A DNA stretch of 64,000 bases from Aminobacter aganoensis (GCF_014206975.1 NZ_JACHOU010000012.1:1-64000), one strand, 5' to 3'. Counted from the stretch's first letter, positions 48,616 to 58,553 are shown. A program made the numbers and translations. Notes: generated from the letters alone by a model not told the origin.

Positions 48616-50190
48616 ATGAAACTGATCCGATCCACAATCGCCGGCCTGCTTCTGGCCACCAGTCTTTCGAGCGCTGCACTTGCCGCCGACCTCACCGTCG
48701 GCATGTCGACCGAGCCTTCCTCGGTCGATCCGCAGTTCTCGCGCACCGGCAACAACCAGAACCTGGCGCAGCAGGTCTTCGGCCGCCTGGTCGAGCCCGA
48801 CGCCAACCTGCAGATCCATCCGAACCTCGCCGAGAGCTGGAAGAATACCGATCCGCTGACCTGGGAAGTCAAGCTTCGCCAGGGCGTGAAGTTCCATGAC
48901 GGCTCGCCGCTGACCGCCGAGGATGTCATCTATTCGCTCGAACGCGTCTCCAAGATCGAGAACAGCCCGGCGCCGTTCACCGCCAATGTCGGCCCAATCG
49001 ACAAGATGGAGATCGTCGACCCGCAGACCATCCGCTTCACCACCAAGAAGCCGACGCCGCAGTTCATGGAACTGGCCGGCATGGTCTACATCGTTTCCAA
49101 GAAGGCGACCGAGGGCAAGACCAGCCAGGACTTCATCGGCGGCGCGGCGGCCATCGGCACCGGTCCCTACAAGTTCGTCGAATGGGTGCCGGGCGACCGC
49201 CTCGTGCTCCAGCGCAACGACGAGTTCTGGGGTGAAAAGCCGGAGTTCGAGAAAGTCACCTTCCGCGCCATCTCCAATGCCGCCGCGCGCGTGGCCGCCC
49301 TGCGCTCCGGCGCAGTCGACCTGATCGACGGAGTGCCGCCGGCCGACGTTGCCACGCTCAAGGGCGTCGAGAACATCGCGCTCCATTCGACCCCGTCGTC
49401 GCGCATCATCTACCTGGCGCTGGACTCCGCCCGGGACGAAAGCCCCTTCGTCACCGATAGCGCCGGCAAGAAGCTTGTTCCGAACCCGCTCAAGGACACC
49501 AAGGTGCGCCAGGCGATCTCCAAGATGGTCGACCGCCAGCTGCTCATCGACCGCATCCTCTCGGGCGCAGGCGTGCCTGCCGGCCAACTGGTGCCGGCAG
49601 GCATCGGCGGCCATTCCGACAAGCTCGAGCCTGGCGCGATCGACCTCGAAGGCGCCAAGAAGCTGCTCGCCGAGGCAGGCGTGCCCGACGGCTTCGGCAT
49701 CACCGTCCATTCGTCCAACGACCGTTTCGCCGGCGATGGCGACGTGGCGCAGGCGCTGGGCCAGCTCTTCGCGCGCGGCGGCCTCAAGGTGAACGGCGTC
49801 GTCACCCAGCCCTACAACGTCTATGCGGGTGCTGCCGGCAAGCAGGAATTCAGCGCCTTCATCTTCTCCTTCGGCACCACCACGCCGTCGTCCGCTTCGG
49901 GCATGAACAACGTGCTGATGACCTACGACAAGGAGGCCGGCACCGGCTCGTTCAACCGCGCCCGCTACTCCAACCCGGCCTATGACGAAAAGATGCGGGC
50001 AGCACTCGCCGAGTTCGATGCCCACAAGCGCAATGCGCTTCTGGCCGAGGCAGCAGAGATCGCCTTCAACGACGTCGCCATCGTGCCGCTCTACTGGCCG
50101 GTGGTGACCTGGGCCAGCCGCGCCGACATCGCCTACACCGCCAACAAGGCCGAGGACACGCTGGCCGCCTACGCACGGACGGTCAAGTAA
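48616..50190 (+). CDS. ABC transporter substrate-binding protein, family 5 (DppA-like)
   Basis: 524 aa. The signal peptide MKLIRSTIAGLLLATSLSSA ends near AALAA (residue 24). SBP family 5 features: TVGMSTEPSSVDPQF, LAESWKNTDPLTWEVKLRQGVKFHDGSPLTAEDVIYSLERV, GTGPYKFVEWVPGDRLVLQRN. GGGGAGCC precedes the ATG. It lies after the two ATPases and 2 bp before a hydrolase gene, so the ligand may be the hydrolase substrate. Peptide, opine and glycoside binders share this family. Confidence 0.93.
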   Translation: MKLIRSTIAGLLLATSLSSAALAADLTVGMSTEPSSVDPQFSRTGNNQNLAQQVFGRLVEPDANLQIHPNLAESWKNTDPLTWEVKLRQGVKFHDGSPLTAEDVIYSLERVSKIENSPAPFTANVGPIDKMEIVDPQTIRFTTKKPTPQFMELAGMVYIVSKKATEGKTSQDFIGGAAAIGTGPYKFVEWVPGDRLVLQRNDEFWGEKPEFEKVTFRAISNAAARVAALRSGAVDLIDGVPPADVATLKGVENIALHSTPSSRIIYLALDSARDESPFVTDSAGKKLVPNPLKDTKVRQAISKMVDRQLLIDRILSGAGVPAGQLVPAGIGGHSDKLEPGAIDLEGAKKLLAEAGVPDGFGITVHSSNDRFAGDGDVAQALGQLFARGGLKVNGVVTQPYNVYAGAAGKQEFSAFIFSFGTTTPSSASGMNNVLMTYDKEAGTGSFNRARYSNPAYDEKMRAALAEFDAHKRNALLAEAAEIAFNDVAIVPLYWPVVTWASRADIAYTANKAEDTLAAYARTVK

Positions 50191-50192
50191 GC

Positions 50193-52130
50193 ATGAACGC
50201 GACTGCCGAGACGATGGGTGTTTTCGAACTGCCGGCCCCCGAGCCGGTTGCCGAGGGCGTAGTGGTTCACCGCGACGTCATGGTGGCGATGCGCGACGGG
50301 GTCCGTCTGGCGACAGACATCTATCGTCCGGCGCAAAATGGAGAGCCGGTGGGGGAAGCCCTGCCGGTCCTTCTCGAACGCACGGCCTATGGCAAGGCCG
50401 AGCGTTCACGCTCCGAGATCGAGGTAGGCATGGAGCGGCCGATGACGCGGGCCGAGGTGGCGACCCACTTCGTCCGCCACGGCTATGTCGTCGCCTACCA
50501 GGATTGCCGAGGGCGCAACGGCTCGGAGGGCGAATTCGTCAAATATCTCGCCGAGGGGCCCGACGGCTACGACACGGTCGCCTGGCTCGCCGGGCAGCCC
50601 TGGACGAACGGCAGGATCGGCACCATGGGCCTGTCCTATGCGGCGCATACGCAGATGGCGCTCGCCTGCCTCAACCCGCCCGGTCTTGCGGCGATGGTGC
50701 TCGATTCCGGCGGCTTCTCCAATGCATACACCTGCGGCATCCGCCAGGGCGGCGCCTTCGAGCTGAAGCAGGCGACCTGGGCCTATAACCACGCAAGCGA
50801 GAGCGGGGCGGCCAAGGACAATCCCGACCTGCTGCGTGCCCTTGAGGCAGAAGACGTCAGGAAGTGGTTCACCGCCATGCCCTGGTCGGAGGGCCGCTCG
50901 CCGGTACGCTGGGTTCCCGAATACGAGAACTATCTGCTGGAGCAATGGCGCCACGGCACCTTCGACGACTACTGGAAGCAGCCGGGCATCTATGCGCTCG
51001 ACAGCTACGACACCTTTCCCAAGGTTGCGGTGGCGCTGGTGTCGAGCTGGTACGACGCATATGTGCGCACGACCTTCGAGAACTATGAGGGTCTTGCGCG
51101 CGACGCAAAGCGACACCTGCAGGTGGTCATGGGGCCGAACCTGCACGGCAACCGCAATGCCACCTTCGCCGGCGATGTCGAGTTCGGCCCGGCGGCGGCG
51201 CTAGGCGGCAATGTCGCCGCGAGCTGGCTTGAGTTCCGCCGCCGCTGGTTCGACCGCTGGCTGAAAGACACCGACAACACCGTCGAGGCGGATCCGCGCG
51301 TCCGACTGTTCCTGATGGGAGGCGGCACGGGCCGCCGCACGGGAGACGGGCGCATCGACCATGGCGGGCGCTGGATCGCTGCCCCCGATTGGCCGCTGCC
51401 GGCGAGTGCCGTATGTACGTTGAACCTCCACCACGACGGCAGCCTGTCGGACGCTCTGCCTGAAGCTGATGCCGCACCCTTCGTGTATGATTTCGACCCG
51501 AGGAAGCCGGTGCCCACCATCGGCGGCGCGCTGACCAGCGGCCAGCCTGTGTTCGAGGGCGGTGGCTTCGATCAACGCGAAAACAGCCGCTTCTTCGGCT
51601 GCGACGACACCAACCTACCGCTGTCTGCAAGGCTCGACGTGCTGTCCTTCGAGACCGAGCCGCTGGCCGAGGACATGGCCGTCGTCGGGCCGCTGACCGT
51701 GGAGCTGTTCGTCTCCACCGATGGTCCCGACACCGATTTCACCGCCAAGCTGGTCGACGTCTATCCGCCGAGCGAGGAGTTCCCGACTGGCTTTGCCATG
51801 ATCCTGACCGACGGTATCTTCCGCTGCCGCTATCGCAACGGATTCGACAGACCCGAGCCTTGCGTGCCCGGCGAAACGATGAAGATCACCATCGAGCCCT
51901 TCGCCACCGCCAACCTGTTCCGGAAAGGCCACCGGCTGCGACTCGACATCTCGTCGTCCAACTTCCCGAAATACGACGTCAATCCCAACACCGGCGCACC
52001 CGAAGGGCGCGGTCGTACCAGCCGCGTCGCACGAAACACCGTCTTCTGCGACCCCACGAGGCCATCGCGCATCCACCTGCAAGTCGTGGCAGCCAACAAG
52101 CTCGAGGCGATGAAGGAACTCGGACGGTAG
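50193..52130 (+). CDS. CocE/NonD-family serine hydrolase (X-Pro dipeptidyl-peptidase S15 type)
   Basis: 645 aa. The alpha/beta-hydrolase core has the oxyanion Tyr in LERTAYGK (Y66) and nucleophile S148 in MGLSYAAHTQ; the last Gly of the usual GxSxxG is Ala. The C-terminal jelly-roll (about 440-640) is the PepX C-terminal domain. The family hydrolyses acyl esters, amides or dipeptides. No signal peptide is seen, so it acts in the cytoplasm, 2 bp after the binding-protein gene, probably on the imported compound. Cocaine-esterase or glutaryl-acylase activity cannot be distinguished. Confidence 0.9.
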   Translation: MNATAETMGVFELPAPEPVAEGVVVHRDVMVAMRDGVRLATDIYRPAQNGEPVGEALPVLLERTAYGKAERSRSEIEVGMERPMTRAEVATHFVRHGYVVAYQDCRGRNGSEGEFVKYLAEGPDGYDTVAWLAGQPWTNGRIGTMGLSYAAHTQMALACLNPPGLAAMVLDSGGFSNAYTCGIRQGGAFELKQATWAYNHASESGAAKDNPDLLRALEAEDVRKWFTAMPWSEGRSPVRWVPEYENYLLEQWRHGTFDDYWKQPGIYALDSYDTFPKVAVALVSSWYDAYVRTTFENYEGLARDAKRHLQVVMGPNLHGNRNATFAGDVEFGPAAALGGNVAASWLEFRRRWFDRWLKDTDNTVEADPRVRLFLMGGGTGRRTGDGRIDHGGRWIAAPDWPLPASAVCTLNLHHDGSLSDALPEADAAPFVYDFDPRKPVPTIGGALTSGQPVFEGGGFDQRENSRFFGCDDTNLPLSARLDVLSFETEPLAEDMAVVGPLTVELFVSTDGPDTDFTAKLVDVYPPSEEFPTGFAMILTDGIFRCRYRNGFDRPEPCVPGETMKITIEPFATANLFRKGHRLRLDISSSNFPKYDVNPNTGAPEGRGRTSRVARNTVFCDPTRPSRIHLQVVAANKLEAMKELGR

Positions 52131-52176
52131 AAGCAGGGCCGTTCGCCGGCCGACGCTTCCCGAAAAGCAAAAAAGA

Positions 52177-52223
52177 CCGACAACGCCTGCGAAACTATGG
52201 GGTAATCGCGCACGCGTTGTCGG
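52177..52223. other. Inverted repeat between CocE-like and APC permease genes
   Basis: CCGACAACGC and GCGTTGTCGG form a perfect 10-bp inverted repeat with a 27-nt spacer in the 194-bp convergent gap. It could terminate one or both transcripts; no T-tract is present. Confidence 0.35.
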
Positions 52224-52324
52224 CAGGGACGGACCAGGTTGAGGAGGTTTGGTCCACGGGAAATTTCAGTTGGGAGTTCCGCCAGCGACGGCCTATCGCT
52301 GGCGCAACGAATGCGATCCGTCCG

Positions 52325-53992
52325 TCAGAGCACGAAGATCCAGTTCGCGAGAAGAACGATCCCCAGCCCGCCGAACAGGGCGACATAGGGCAGCACGCCG
52401 GCGCGCCTTTCACCCTGGCTCTCGGCATCGGCCGAAGGGAAGCGGCCGCCGTCCTGGATGTAGTGCCTGTACCAGAAGACCGGGATGATCAGGAGCGCGG
52501 TCCCCAGGCCGGCCCAGAGTGCCGCCGGGTGCCAGATCTTGGCGCCGGCGCCCATGAACACCGCGTTGACGTAGGACAACACCGTGCCGGCTGCCAGGAT
52601 GAGGGTAGGGGCTCGGTAGGGCCTGCGCCGATCCGGCGAATCGATGCGATGGATCCATCCCGCATTGAGGTTCAGGAAGTTGAAGATCATGTAGCAGACG
52701 TTGGAGACGGCGAGCAGGAAGAAGAAGCTCGTCGCATCCGAAACGGCAACTGCCAGGACGAACAGGTTGAACACCAGGTCGGTCCACATCGCGTTGGTGG
52801 GCGCGCCATGGTGGTTGAGATGTCCGAGATAGCGCGGCAGCCAACCGTCGACGGAACCCTGGTAAAGGGTGCGCGACGAGCCTGCCATCGACGTCATGAT
52901 CGACAAAAGCACGGCCAGCACCATCATCAGGATGAGCGCGTAGAGGATGACGGGACCACCGCCGACCATGATGGCCAAGGCGCGCGCAACCCCTGATCCG
53001 TCGACGATTGAAGGGTCGGTGACGCCCTGGAGGCCGAGAACGCCCTGGAAGGTGAACGGCACGATGATGAAGAGTGCCAGGCACAGAAGGCCCGCGGACA
53101 GGATCGCCTTGTAGGTGTCGTTGGCGGGGTCCTTGAACTCGCGCGTGTAGCAGATGGCCGTCTCGAAGCCGTAGGTCGACCACCCCGCAAGGAAGAGGCC
53201 GGACAGGATGACCGTCCAGCTGGTCAGGTCCCAATCGCCGCTGGTCGGCGCCATGGGCAGGAAGTTGCCGACATCCACCTTGCCGAGCAGGATGGGAACG
53301 ATGCCGACGATCGCCAGCGGGATGATGACGGCAAGCCCGAGATACTTCTGGACGCTGGCGGTCCCATGGATGCCGCGGTGCTGGATTGCAAAGACCAGCA
53401 GCATGAAGGCCGCGCCGATCCAGAACGCGGCATTCAGGGAGAAGGAAACGGGCCCGATCTGGCCGTGGAACAGGGTCCATTCCCTGATGGAGGGGGTGAG
53501 CGCAGCGATCGCCTTGGCCACCTGCTCGTCATAGGCAAGGCCCGTCAGCGACGCGCTGTTCGCAGTGATCCAGTTGATCACCTCGGCCGAATGCGACGAG
53601 GGGACGGACGCGAAGGTGTTTAGCACATAGGCTGCCGCGATCGACGAGCCAAGCGACAGCACCGAGGTCCATGCCACCCAGTTGCACCACACCGAAAGCG
53701 GCGCGATAAACTTCCCGTAACGGAGCCAGGCCGAGGCGCCGTAGATCGAGGCGCCGCCTGATTTGTTGGGAAAGAGCCCGGCGATTTCGGCATAGGTGAA
53801 CGACTGGATAAATCCCATGACCATCGAGATGGCCCAGATGACGATGGCCAGCTTGCCGACCGTTCCCGCCAGGCCGCCGATCGAAAAGAGCACGAAGGCA
53901 GGGGCGCCGCTTGCGATCCAGAATGCTCCTTTCCAGGTAAGGGCTCGTCGCATCTCTTCCTTGGGTATGTCGGTGTCGGTTATCGCTACCAT
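52325..53992 (-). CDS. APC-superfamily amino acid/amine permease
   Basis: 555 aa with about 12 to 14 hydrophobic helices. The first helix region has FWIASGAPAFVLFSIGGLAGTVG and PNKSGGASIYGASAWLRYG, the second GWSTYGFETAICYTREFKDPANDTYKA, as in APC transporters of amino acids, choline and polyamines. The upstream gap carries an inverted repeat shared with the Rieske oxygenase gene, which suggests co-regulation. The substrate could be an N-methylated amine or the demethylated product (inference). Confidence 0.88.
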   Translation of the reverse strand: MVAITDTDIPKEEMRRALTWKGAFWIASGAPAFVLFSIGGLAGTVGKLAIVIWAISMVMGFIQSFTYAEIAGLFPNKSGGASIYGASAWLRYGKFIAPLSVWCNWVAWTSVLSLGSSIAAAYVLNTFASVPSSHSAEVINWITANSASLTGLAYDEQVAKAIAALTPSIREWTLFHGQIGPVSFSLNAAFWIGAAFMLLVFAIQHRGIHGTASVQKYLGLAVIIPLAIVGIVPILLGKVDVGNFLPMAPTSGDWDLTSWTVILSGLFLAGWSTYGFETAICYTREFKDPANDTYKAILSAGLLCLALFIIVPFTFQGVLGLQGVTDPSIVDGSGVARALAIMVGGGPVILYALILMMVLAVLLSIMTSMAGSSRTLYQGSVDGWLPRYLGHLNHHGAPTNAMWTDLVFNLFVLAVAVSDATSFFFLLAVSNVCYMIFNFLNLNAGWIHRIDSPDRRRPYRAPTLILAAGTVLSYVNAVFMGAGAKIWHPAALWAGLGTALLIIPVFWYRHYIQDGGRFPSADAESQGERRAGVLPYVALFGGLGIVLLANWIFVL

Positions 53993-54195
53993 CGGTTTCC
54001 TCCCGGGTTGGCTAAAGTGCTGATGTCGCTGGCCACGGCTCCGCCTGCGGCGTGGAGCGCGCGCTCCATCCGGAGGGTCTCGATCTGCAGGATGCGGCTG
54101 CCTCGAACGGGCTTTTGCCGGATCCCGGTTCCACCTGGTGTCTTGCCGGTTCAGCGTCGGCTAATGAAGGATACAGAGGCGGTAACGACCTACAA

Positions 54196-54213
54196 TGATG
54201 CCGCTTGGCACTA
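54196..54213. promoter_or_regulatory. Copy 1 of the TGGTGCC-type palindrome, upstream of the APC permease gene
   Basis: TGATGCCGCTTGGCACTA matches the copy at 58427-58444 at 16 of 18 positions. It lies about 200 bp before the APC permease start, in a 288-bp region with no gene. Confidence 0.55.
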
Positions 54214-54280
54214 GTTGGCCTTGCGCCTCTGGTGCGGTCTGGCGAGCCCACCTGTGCGGTGGACTCTGTTGGCCCTGGTG

Positions 54281-54844
54281 CTACTTGAGCACACCATTCT
54301 TCCTGGCGGTCCAGGTGGCGATGTAGTCCATCAGCGCCGGCGACAGGCAGTCATAGGGGGCGAGGCCGAGATCGCCGAGCCTTTTGCGGATGCCATCCAT
54401 TTCCGCAGGGTCGACGCCGGCCTCGATGACCGAGGAGACGAAGGCGGCGAAGCCCGGTGCCATCCAGCCGGCTTCCTCGAACCGCTCCGGATGGATGAAG
54501 TCGAGGCCCTGGAACGGATGGTCGCGCTCGACCGGTCCGTACATGTGGACGCCGCACTCGGTGCAGGCGTGGCGCTGGATCAGCGCGCTCGGATCGACCA
54601 CCGCCAGCTTGTCACCGTTTTCGATCACCTCCACATTGTCGCGGCCGGTCACCGCGACGATCGAAAACGCTGCGCCGTCGGGCTTCCAGCATTTCGTGCA
54701 GCCGCAAGCGTGGTTGTGGGCGACGTCGCCCGTGATCTTCACCTTCACCGGCCGATCGGCGCAGGCGCAGACCAGGGTTCCGCCGGCAAAGCTGCCGGTT
54801 CCTGGCTTGACGCCATGGTCCAGGGCGGGATGCAACGACACCAT
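54281..54844 (-). CDS. gfa: S-(hydroxymethyl)glutathione synthase / GFA-family protein
   Basis: 187 aa. Zinc ligands lie in the pattern [13 protein letters not shown] (about 44-56) and [12 protein letters not shown] (about 93-104). Gfa catalyses formation of S-hydroxymethylglutathione from formaldehyde and glutathione. ATG 54844 ([11 protein letters not shown]) has GGAGGAGAA at good spacing; an ATG at 54859 is in frame. It sits 85 bp after the dehydrogenase gene. Confidence 0.9.
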   Translation of the reverse strand: MVSLHPALDHGVKPGTGSFAGGTLVCACADRPVKVKITGDVAHNHACGCTKCWKPDGAAFSIVAVTGRDNVEVIENGDKLAVVDPSALIQRHACTECGVHMYGPVERDHPFQGLDFIHPERFEEAGWMAPGFAAFVSSVIEAGVDPAEMDGIRKRLGDLGLAPYDCLSPALMDYIATWTARKNGVLK

Positions 54845-54929
54845 GTTCTTCTCCTCCATGCCGGGAATGCGCTGGGGCTGGCGGGTCCGGCTGGCCGCCG
54901 CCGCGGGGTTGTGGGGCGTCTGGGCGCAC

Positions 54930-56042
54930 TCAGAACTGGATGACCGAGCGAATGGACGTGCCCGCATGCATCAGCTCGAAGGCGGTGTTGATCTCTTCGA
55001 GCGGCATGGTGTGGGTGATGAGGTCGTCGATGTTGATCTTGCCCTCCATGTACCAGTCGACGATCCGTGGTACGTCGGTGCGGCCGCGCGCACCGCCAAA
55101 GGCGGTGCCCTTCCAGACTCGGCCGGTGACCAGCTGGAACGGGCGGGTAGCAATTTCCTTGCCCGCCTCGGCGACGCCGATGATGATCGATTCACCCCAG
55201 CCGCGATGGCAGCACTCGAGCGCCTGGCGCATCACCTCGGTGTTGCCGGTGGCATCGAACGAATAGTCGGCGCCGCCGTCGGTCAGGTCCTGGATAGCCT
55301 GCACCACCTTGTCGTTGCCGATCTCGCGCGGATTGACGAAGTCGGTCATGCCGAAGCGGCGCGCCATCTCGGCCTTGGCCGGGTTGATGTCGACGCCGAT
55401 GATCCGGTCGGCACCGACCATGCGGGCGCCCTGGATAACGTTGAGGCCGATACCGCCGAGGCCGAAGACCACGACGTTGGAACCCGGTCGGACCTTGGCC
55501 GTGTAGAGGACGGCACCTATGCCGGTGGTGACGCCGCAGCCGATGTAGCAGATCTTGTCGAAGGGGGCGTCCTCACGCACCCTGGCGAGCGCGATCTCGG
55601 GCAGCACGGTGAAGTTGGAGAAGGTCGAGCAGCCCATATAGTGGAATATCTCGCCGCCGTCGCAGGAGAAGCGCGTCGTCCTGTCAGGCATCAGCCCCTG
55701 GCCCTGGGTGGCGCGGATCGAGGTGCACAAATTGGAGCGCTGCGACAGGCAGGTTTTGCACTGCCGGCACTCGGGCGTGTAGAGCGGGATGACATGATCG
55801 CCCGGCCGCAGGCTGGTGACGCCGGCGCCGACCTCGCGGACGATGCCCGCGCCCTCATGACCGAGGATCGCCGGAAACTTTCCTTCGGAATCGAGCCCCG
55901 AAAGCGTGTAGGCGTCGGTGTGGCAGACCCCCGTCGCCATGACCTCGACAAGAACCTCGCCGGCCTTCGGCCCACCGATCTCGATCGTCTCGACCGTCAG
56001 AGGCCTGTTCGCCTCCCAGGCAACCGCTGCACGTGATTTCAA
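54930..56042 (-). CDS. frmA: S-(hydroxymethyl)glutathione dehydrogenase / class III alcohol dehydrogenase
   Basis: 370 aa zinc MDR enzyme. Catalytic zinc C40-type motif [24 protein letters not shown], the structural zinc four-Cys cluster [15 protein letters not shown], and the NAD motif [15 protein letters not shown]. It oxidises S-hydroxymethylglutathione to S-formylglutathione. With Gfa it detoxifies formaldehyde, the expected by-product of the oxygenase encoded upstream. It lies 63 bp after the reductase gene on the same strand. No S-formylglutathione hydrolase is in the window. Confidence 0.94.
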   Translation of the reverse strand: MKSRAAVAWEANRPLTVETIEIGGPKAGEVLVEVMATGVCHTDAYTLSGLDSEGKFPAILGHEGAGIVREVGAGVTSLRPGDHVIPLYTPECRQCKTCLSQRSNLCTSIRATQGQGLMPDRTTRFSCDGGEIFHYMGCSTFSNFTVLPEIALARVREDAPFDKICYIGCGVTTGIGAVLYTAKVRPGSNVVVFGLGGIGLNVIQGARMVGADRIIGVDINPAKAEMARRFGMTDFVNPREIGNDKVVQAIQDLTDGGADYSFDATGNTEVMRQALECCHRGWGESIIIGVAEAGKEIATRPFQLVTGRVWKGTAFGGARGRTDVPRIVDWYMEGKINIDDLITHTMPLEEINTAFELMHAGTSIRSVIQF

Positions 56043-56105
56043 TTGAGGACTCCTGGGCTATGACGTGAAATGAAGCCGGGTTTTCGGCCGGATGCGCGTC
56101 GGCTG

Positions 56106-57122
56106 TCAGGCCGAATTCAGCAACTGCTGCGGTTCCTGGCTGACGAAGGGGTCAGCGTGGCAGTCTTCCGGCCGCGTCCCCTGGGCGCACACGAATTCCT
56201 GGCAGGCGCGGACGAGCGGGGGAGGGCCGCAGGTATAGATTTTCGCGGCGCTGAAATCCGCGATGTGCTCGGCCATCACCGCAAAGATATCGCGCGGGTA
56301 GCGCGTGTCCGGCTCGTCCGTCACGACAGGATGGAAGCGGAAATTGCGATGGCTGGCCGCCAGGTCGCGGAACTGGTCGTCGAAATAGAGGTCGCGCTGC
56401 CACCGCACCGAGAAGAACAGGTCCACCGGGCGGGTCGCCGGCATTGCCAGCGCCTCGTTGAGAATGGACTTGGCCGGGGCCAAGCCGGTCCCGCCGGCCA
56501 CGAGCGCGATCGGCCCGGGATGCTCCTTGCGCAGATAGGCGCTGCCGAACGGTCCGCTGAGGGAAAAGCGGTCGCCCCGGCGCGTCCGTTCGTAGAAATG
56601 GGTGCTGACGTGGCCACCGACACGCGCCCTGACGTGGAATTCCAGCTCCAGCGCGCCCGGGCGATTGGCGAAGGAATACTCGCGCACCGGAAAACCCGGC
56701 AGCCCGAGGACGGCGAACTGGCCAGCCAGAAACTGGACCGGCAGCCCGCCGTCGGGCAGAGCCCTGACCACCACGACGTCATGCGTCACGCGCTCGATCC
56801 CCGTGATCGTGCAGTCGGCCTTCGACAGCGGAGGAAGTGCCGGATCCTCGTCGGCCAGTTGCACCTCGCAATCAGATTTCGGATAGGCCTTGCAGGCGAG
56901 CACGAGGCCTGCCGCGCGCTCGGCGTCGCTCAGGGCCGAGACGTCGTAGGCGCGTTGCTCGACGTCGCCCGACAGGACCTGCGTCTTGCATGCCGAGCAG
57001 GTGCCCTGGCGACAGGCGTAGGGATAGTCGAGGCCGGCCTTCAGGGCCGCGTCGAGGATCGATTGGCCTTGGCGGACATCGATGGCGCAGTCGAGCGGGC
57101 GGATCGACACCTTGTGGTTCAT
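56106..57122 (-). CDS. Ferredoxin-NAD(P)H reductase component of a Rieske oxygenase
   Basis: 338 aa. The N-terminal plant-type [2Fe-2S] domain has C37, C42, C45 and C77. The FAD domain shows REYSFANRP and the GGxxxxFHVR-like ELEFHVRARVGG. The NAD domain has VAGGTGLAPAKSIL and the C-terminal YTCGPPPLV. This BenC-like order (ferredoxin first) differs from GbcB/CntB reductases, which carry it last. It passes electrons from NADH to the Rieske component encoded 70 bp upstream. Confidence 0.9.
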   Translation of the reverse strand: MNHKVSIRPLDCAIDVRQGQSILDAALKAGLDYPYACRQGTCSACKTQVLSGDVEQRAYDVSALSDAERAAGLVLACKAYPKSDCEVQLADEDPALPPLSKADCTITGIERVTHDVVVVRALPDGGLPVQFLAGQFAVLGLPGFPVREYSFANRPGALELEFHVRARVGGHVSTHFYERTRRGDRFSLSGPFGSAYLRKEHPGPIALVAGGTGLAPAKSILNEALAMPATRPVDLFFSVRWQRDLYFDDQFRDLAASHRNFRFHPVVTDEPDTRYPRDIFAVMAEHIADFSAAKIYTCGPPPLVRACQEFVCAQGTRPEDCHADPFVSQEPQQLLNSA

Positions 57123-57192
57123 GAGCGTGTCCCGGCTTCTAGGAGAAGGTGCCGCCCGGCGCCGTGTGCCGCCGGGCGAACTCGAAGGCGTG

Positions 57193-58335
57193 CTATCCGC
57201 GGTTGGCGGTCATGGCGCGGTAGTACATCGACTGGAAGTGATGGATGCCGTGCTCGCTGTTGGACGTCATGTCCTTGTCGATGACGAGGCGGCCTTGGCT
57301 GTAGGCCTGGGAATGGAGGCCGCGCTGGACGCTTTCGACCAGGCCGATGTCTTCCGGCTGGAGGATGCCCTTGATGTAGTCCATGGCCGCGACCTCTTCC
57401 TCGTTGGGAGTCGCCTCGTCGAGGAAGAAGTCCCAATGCTCGAAGGTCGTCTCCGGTCCGGTCGGCATGATGTGCATGAACGACAGGTTGCGGCGGCCGG
57501 GGAAGACATTAAAGGTCACGTTCGGCCACAGATACCAGGCCGCGTACATCAACTGGTTGCCTTGCTTGCTCGCATCGAACTTGTAGGCCGAGTTGTCTTC
57601 GCGGGCCGGCGCGATGTGGCTCGAGCAGATGCCGTAGTTTCTGGTCCGGTAGATGCCGTGGTCGAACAGTTCCACCAGCGCCGGATGGGCCGGCGGGCAA
57701 TGGTAGCATTCCTGGAAATTCTCGACGACGTTCTTCCAGTTGGCCTTGATCTCGAAGGTCAGCCGACCGGCGAACTTCAGCGTTTCCGGTGTATCGACAT
57801 ATTTGCGGACGTCGTCGCCGAATGTACCGGACTGCTCGGCGAGCGCGACCGCGTTCAGGTCGAGGTTGATCCAGACGAAGCCGAGGAAGATCTCGACCTT
57901 GACCGGCTTGAGGCAGAACTCCTCGGACGCGAAGCCATCGACGGAATCGAGGATCGAATTCGACCGAAGCTTGCCATCGAGCCCGTAGGTCCAGGCATGG
58001 TAGGGGCAGACGATCATGCGCGTCTTGCCCTCGCCGGTGAGCAACTGGTGGGCACGGTGCGAGCAGACATTGTGGAAGGCGCGGATCTCGCCGTCGCGGC
58101 CGCGGACGATGGCGATGTTCTGGTCGCCGACCTTGACGGTGGTGTAGGAGCCCGGCGCTTCCAACTGGCTGGAATGGCAGACGAAATTCCAGGACTTGTA
58201 GAATACAGATTCCTTTTCGGCCTCGAAGACATCAGCATCGTAGTATAGCTCGGAAGGAAGCGTATAGGAACGCGCCGGATCATTCGGTTTGAAACGGTCC
58301 AATCCAAAAAACTCATTGTCATTCTTCTTAAGCAT
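57193..58335 (-). CDS. Rieske [2Fe-2S] oxygenase alpha subunit, probable quaternary-ammonium N-demethylase
   Basis: 380 aa. The Rieske cluster ligands are C91, H93, C110 and H113 (CSHRAHQL, CPYHAW). The mononuclear iron pattern is E209-x2-H212-x4-H217 (ECYHCPPAHP). The bridging position holds Glu instead of the usual Asp, which is known for carnitine oxygenase CntA and related quaternary-amine enzymes. N-demethylation would release formaldehyde, matching the gfa/frmA genes behind it. The exact amine is not shown. ATG 58335 follows GTGGAGGAAC. A perfect palindrome lies 92 bp upstream. Confidence 0.88.
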   Translation of the reverse strand: MLKKNDNEFFGLDRFKPNDPARSYTLPSELYYDADVFEAEKESVFYKSWNFVCHSSQLEAPGSYTTVKVGDQNIAIVRGRDGEIRAFHNVCSHRAHQLLTGEGKTRMIVCPYHAWTYGLDGKLRSNSILDSVDGFASEEFCLKPVKVEIFLGFVWINLDLNAVALAEQSGTFGDDVRKYVDTPETLKFAGRLTFEIKANWKNVVENFQECYHCPPAHPALVELFDHGIYRTRNYGICSSHIAPAREDNSAYKFDASKQGNQLMYAAWYLWPNVTFNVFPGRRNLSFMHIMPTGPETTFEHWDFFLDEATPNEEEVAAMDYIKGILQPEDIGLVESVQRGLHSQAYSQGRLVIDKDMTSNSEHGIHHFQSMYYRAMTANRG

Positions 58336-58426
58336 TGGGTTCCTCCACATTCATATTGCCGTCAAAGGCGGGCAACGCACCTCTGCGCTGGGATGAATTC
58401 TCGCTGCAACGGGAGGGAAGTCGCAA

Positions 58427-58444
58427 TGGTGCCGCTTGGCACCA
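58427..58444. promoter_or_regulatory. Copy 2 of the palindrome, upstream of the Rieske oxygenase gene
   Basis: TGGTGCCGCTTGGCACCA has perfect 7-bp arms around GCTT. It lies in the 218-bp gap between the LuxR-type gene and the oxygenase, 92 bp before the oxygenase start. The near-identical copy at 54196-54213 precedes the APC permease. It is a likely binding site for the adjacent LuxR-type regulator. Confidence 0.6.
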
Positions 58445-58553
58445 TCCTGAGGCGCGGCGATGGTCGAAGTATCGCCGACACGGCGCAAACCATGCCATCA
58501 GGGTGAGGCCGGGCGTGGAGTTGAAGCAGGTGAAAGGAGCGGACGAAGCCGGG

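Noticed and set aside
54196-54225. Sigma-54 promoter suggested by TGGCAC followed by TTGC
   Set aside because: Spacing is 9 instead of about 5 bp and the orientation points away from the APC permease. At the second copy of the palindrome no TTGC follows. The palindrome explains the TGGCAC better.
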